Positions 6,283-6,430 of a stretch of 6,430 bases of DNA are shown here, piece after piece; the first letter of the stretch is position 1, and every line of letters starts with the position of its first letter. Source of the DNA: Flammeovirgaceae bacterium (GTDB lineage: Bacteria; Bacteroidota; Bacteroidia; Cytophagales; Cyclobacteriaceae); the NCBI GenBank assembly GCA_947457025.1, contig CANGUI010000109.1, positions 1 through 6,430 on the forward strand. The letters run 5' to 3'. The position numbers and the translations under genes were made by a program. The notes under the pieces are model-generated. The model was given only the letters and a program-made list of their open reading frames with translations, made no database searches and was not told where the DNA came from.

Positions 6283-6430
6283 TAGTTTTTCGGCAATGCA
6301 GGATCGGATTTTGCTCCCACCCATTCTGCGCCATCCTCGAAAACTTCTTTTTTGAAAATCGGCACCCTGTATTTCAGCGAGTCGATGATGTATTGGCAGG
6401 CTTCAAACGATTCTTTGCGGTGCGAGGTGC
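6282..6430 (-). CDS. moaE: Molybdopterin synthase catalytic (large) subunit, C-terminal part only
   Basis: MoaE, with the thiocarboxylated small subunit MoaD, inserts two sulfurs into cyclic pyranopterin monophosphate to make molybdopterin in the cytoplasm. The last 48 codons and the TAG stop are visible; the 5' part lies beyond the right edge. The segment contains SHRKESFEACQYIIDSLK followed by YRVPIFKKE and EDGAEWVG, the typical MoaE C-terminus. The visible His3-Arg4 and the two lysines at visible positions 19 and 26 have the same spacing as the E. coli active-site His103, Lys119 and Lys126. The tail after WVG (AKSDPALPKN) is short and ordinary. Other moa genes may lie to the right, but none is visible. 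The 7-bp array begins at the stop codon. Confidence 0.93.
   Translation of the reverse strand, partial: TSHRKESFEACQYIIDSLKYRVPIFKKEVFEDGAEWVGAKSDPALPKN

Overview
The window looks like a chromosomal segment from a Bacteroidetes bacterium, probably of the Cytophagales type. Three things suggest this. The first is a DUF5916 outer-membrane protein with a CBM9-like N-terminus. The second is TAnnTTTG-type -7 promoter boxes in place of sigma70 hexamers. The third is the general lack of Shine-Dalgarno sequences before the starts. Base composition is roughly balanced. The assignment rests on gene content and motifs only; no database search was possible.

Layout. At the left edge, on the minus strand, is purB (adenylosuccinate lyase, purine synthesis), which starts with GTG at 1101 and runs off the window at base 1, so the last 80-90 residues are missing. 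A 152-bp divergent spacer separates it from a plus-strand gene (1254-3518) for a secreted CBM9-like/DUF5916 beta-barrel protein. After a 178-bp gap comes a second plus-strand gene (3697-4809), a PaaE-like flavin reductase fused to a plant-type [2Fe-2S] ferredoxin domain. It converges on a minus-strand pair: an SMP-30/gluconolactonase-like exported protein (5138-6130), followed with no spacing (TAA directly against ATG) by an 85-residue membrane protein of the CBU_0592 type (4880-5137). At the right edge, also on the minus strand, are the last 48 codons of moaE (molybdopterin synthase large subunit).

How the genes relate. Most are housekeeping or envelope genes with no obvious common pathway. 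The one tight coupling is the SMP-30-like/CBU_0592 pair, which is almost certainly translated from one mRNA. The PaaE-like reductase has no phenylacetyl-CoA epoxidase subunits next to it, so its electron acceptor is unknown.

The most unusual element is not a gene. The whole 151-bp gap between moaE and the SMP-30-like gene is filled by a degenerate tandem array with a strict 7-bp period. About 19 units fit the pattern YRNNNNC on the plus strand, with a core of near-identical TAACAAC units (GTTGTTA on the transcribed strand). No CRISPR, phage, transposon, rRNA or tRNA is visible. I saw no convincing multi-gene new system.
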